Shown one piece after another: positions 4,546-5,295 of a DNA stretch of 5,295 nt; the stretch's first letter is position 1, and each line of letters begins with the position of its first letter. The notes beneath the pieces were generated by a model that was not told the origin of the DNA, did not search any database, and saw nothing but the letters and a program-made list of their open reading frames with translations. The translations under genes and the position numbers were made by a program. Source of the DNA: Pseudomonadota bacterium (GTDB lineage: Bacteria > Pseudomonadota > Gammaproteobacteria > Burkholderiales > Burkholderiaceae_D); contig JAEWEK010000258.1 in NCBI GenBank assembly GCA_023389425.1, positions 1 through 5,295 on the forward strand, written 5' to 3'.

Positions 4546-5295
4546 ATGTTTCACATTAAATCACTCGAACTGGTCCACTGGGATTACTGGCAGCGCATCA
4601 AGAACATCCCGCTGGACGCGAAGATCATCACCATCGCCGGCCAGAACGGCTCCGGCAAGACCACGCTGCTGGACGCGCTGCGCACCCTGTTCGGCCTCGA
4701 TTGCTCGATGGGCCGCACCTACAAGCACTACGCGCGCCACTCCGGCCAGCAGAGCGCATGGATCCGCGCCGTGGTCGACAACAAGCCGGTCGGCAAACAG
4801 CTGTCGAACCGCCCGTTTCGCAACTCCGGCTTCTTCAGCGACGACGAAGTGACGCTGTTCTGCCAGGTGCAGAAGAACGGCGGCGACTGGAAGCGCATGT
4901 ACCTCATGCGACCCGGGAATATCGACATCGAGGAAGTGACCGAGGCAACCGACTGGCTCGGCGTCGAGAACTACAAGAAGCGCCTGGCGCAGGCCGGCCT
5001 GTCGCCGGCGATGGCCAAGGTGCTGGCGCTGGAGCAGGGCGAAACCGACAAGCTGTGCGAATACGCGCCGCGCCAGCTGCTTGACCTGGTGTTCCAGGTC
5101 TTCGGCGACAAGGAAGTGCTGGACGCCTACGACGAAGCCAAGCGCCACCAGCGCGACACCGAGACGGAACTGAAGCGTTTCGAATCCGAGCTGGAAGCCT
5201 CGCGCACCAACCTCGAAGGCCTGCGCCTGCGCGTGGCCAACTACCACCAGTGGGAAGACCTGCACAAGGAAAAGAAGGAGCTGCAGGAAGACGTG
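4546..5295 (+). CDS. SMC-family ATPase, N-terminal head and start of coiled coil (MukB/MksB/JetC position), truncated by the window edge
   Basis: The first 250 codons of a longer gene, open to the right edge with no stop. The N-terminus, FHIKSLELVHWDYW, is the usual first strands of SMC/Rad50-type heads. A perfect Walker A P-loop follows, GQNGSGKTT at residues 32-40 with catalytic K38, then LLDALRTLFG. Residues 160-188 (LALEQGETDKL, then APRQLLDLVFQVFGDKEVLD) resemble the Q-loop segment of Smc and Rad50, with Q164 as the candidate metal/nucleotide-sensing glutamine. From about residue 192 the sequence is charged and heptad-like with Glu/Lys/Arg and Leu, the start of the long antiparallel coiled coil. 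Signature motif, Walker B and hinge must lie downstream. The protein should be the ATP-driven motor of the complex with the two preceding products. By family analogy it would be around a thousand residues, but its length cannot be seen here. No membrane or export signal is present. Confidence 0.88.
   Translation, partial: MFHIKSLELVHWDYWQRIKNIPLDAKIITIAGQNGSGKTTLLDALRTLFGLDCSMGRTYKHYARHSGQQSAWIRAVVDNKPVGKQLSNRPFRNSGFFSDDEVTLFCQVQKNGGDWKRMYLMRPGNIDIEEVTEATDWLGVENYKKRLAQAGLSPAMAKVLALEQGETDKLCEYAPRQLLDLVFQVFGDKEVLDAYDEAKRHQRDTETELKRFESELEASRTNLEGLRLRVANYHQWEDLHKEKKELQEDV

Noticed and set aside
4561..5265. Minus-strand open frame of 234 codons over the SMC head
   Set aside because: The opposite strand has an unmistakable Walker A and coiled coil. 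The antisense product is a Val/Leu/Gln/His-rich shadow without motifs.
1..5295. CRISPR array, tRNA/rRNA gene, insertion sequence or phage attachment site
   Set aside because: I saw no regularly spaced repeats, no cloverleaf with CCA end, no terminal inverted repeats with a transposase and no integrase.

Overview
The window is GC-rich DNA with very dense coding and strong G/C preference at third codon positions. Together with paired DUF3108 proteins, one carrying a Pro/Ala-rich stretch, this suggests a betaproteobacterial chromosome, perhaps Burkholderiales/Oxalobacteraceae (Massilia-like). The taxonomic placement is inferred from style and gene content, not from a marker gene. No tRNA, rRNA, transposase, integrase, attachment site or CRISPR array is visible.

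Layout. (1) Positions 1-1512, plus strand: two adjacent DUF3108-family genes, the first cut by the left edge. They are one base apart and look co-transcribed; both products are probably exported or periplasm-facing. (2) Positions 1513-1611: a short convergent gap with a perfect GC hairpin, best read as the terminator of the minus-strand gene. (3) Positions 1612-2226, minus strand: an exported DUF6624-family protein with a clear signal peptide and Shine-Dalgarno sequence. (4) Positions 2227-2418: a divergent regulatory gap, less GC-rich than its surroundings. It has a good extended -10 promoter facing right and a 9-bp perfect inverted repeat just upstream of it. (5) Positions 2419-5295, plus strand: a tightly packed three-gene operon running off the right edge. 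It encodes a 457-aa kleisin-like protein (MukF/MksF/JetA position), a 250-aa MukE/MksE/JetB-like KITE protein, and the first 250 residues of an SMC-type ATPase (MukB/MksB/JetC position) with a perfect Walker A motif, a Q-loop-like segment and the start of a coiled coil.

The operon is the main interest. Kleisin - KITE - SMC is the order of MukFEB, MksFEB and the first three genes of Wadjet (JetABCD) plasmid-defence systems. An SMC-kleisin-KITE complex of this type would bind DNA, hydrolyse ATP and probably extrude loops. It could organise the chromosome (Mks/Muk role) or, with a JetD/MksG nuclease, cleave small circular plasmids. The deciding evidence, a fourth gene after the SMC gene, lies outside the window. 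The SMC head has a Gln-Gly Q-loop-like segment like Smc/Rad50 proteins, and the kleisin is not one I can match by eye to a named subfamily. The system may therefore be a divergent or poorly described branch.

Nothing ties the left-hand DUF3108/DUF6624 genes to the condensin operon beyond adjacency. The DUF6624 gene and the operon share the divergent control region and could share regulation.
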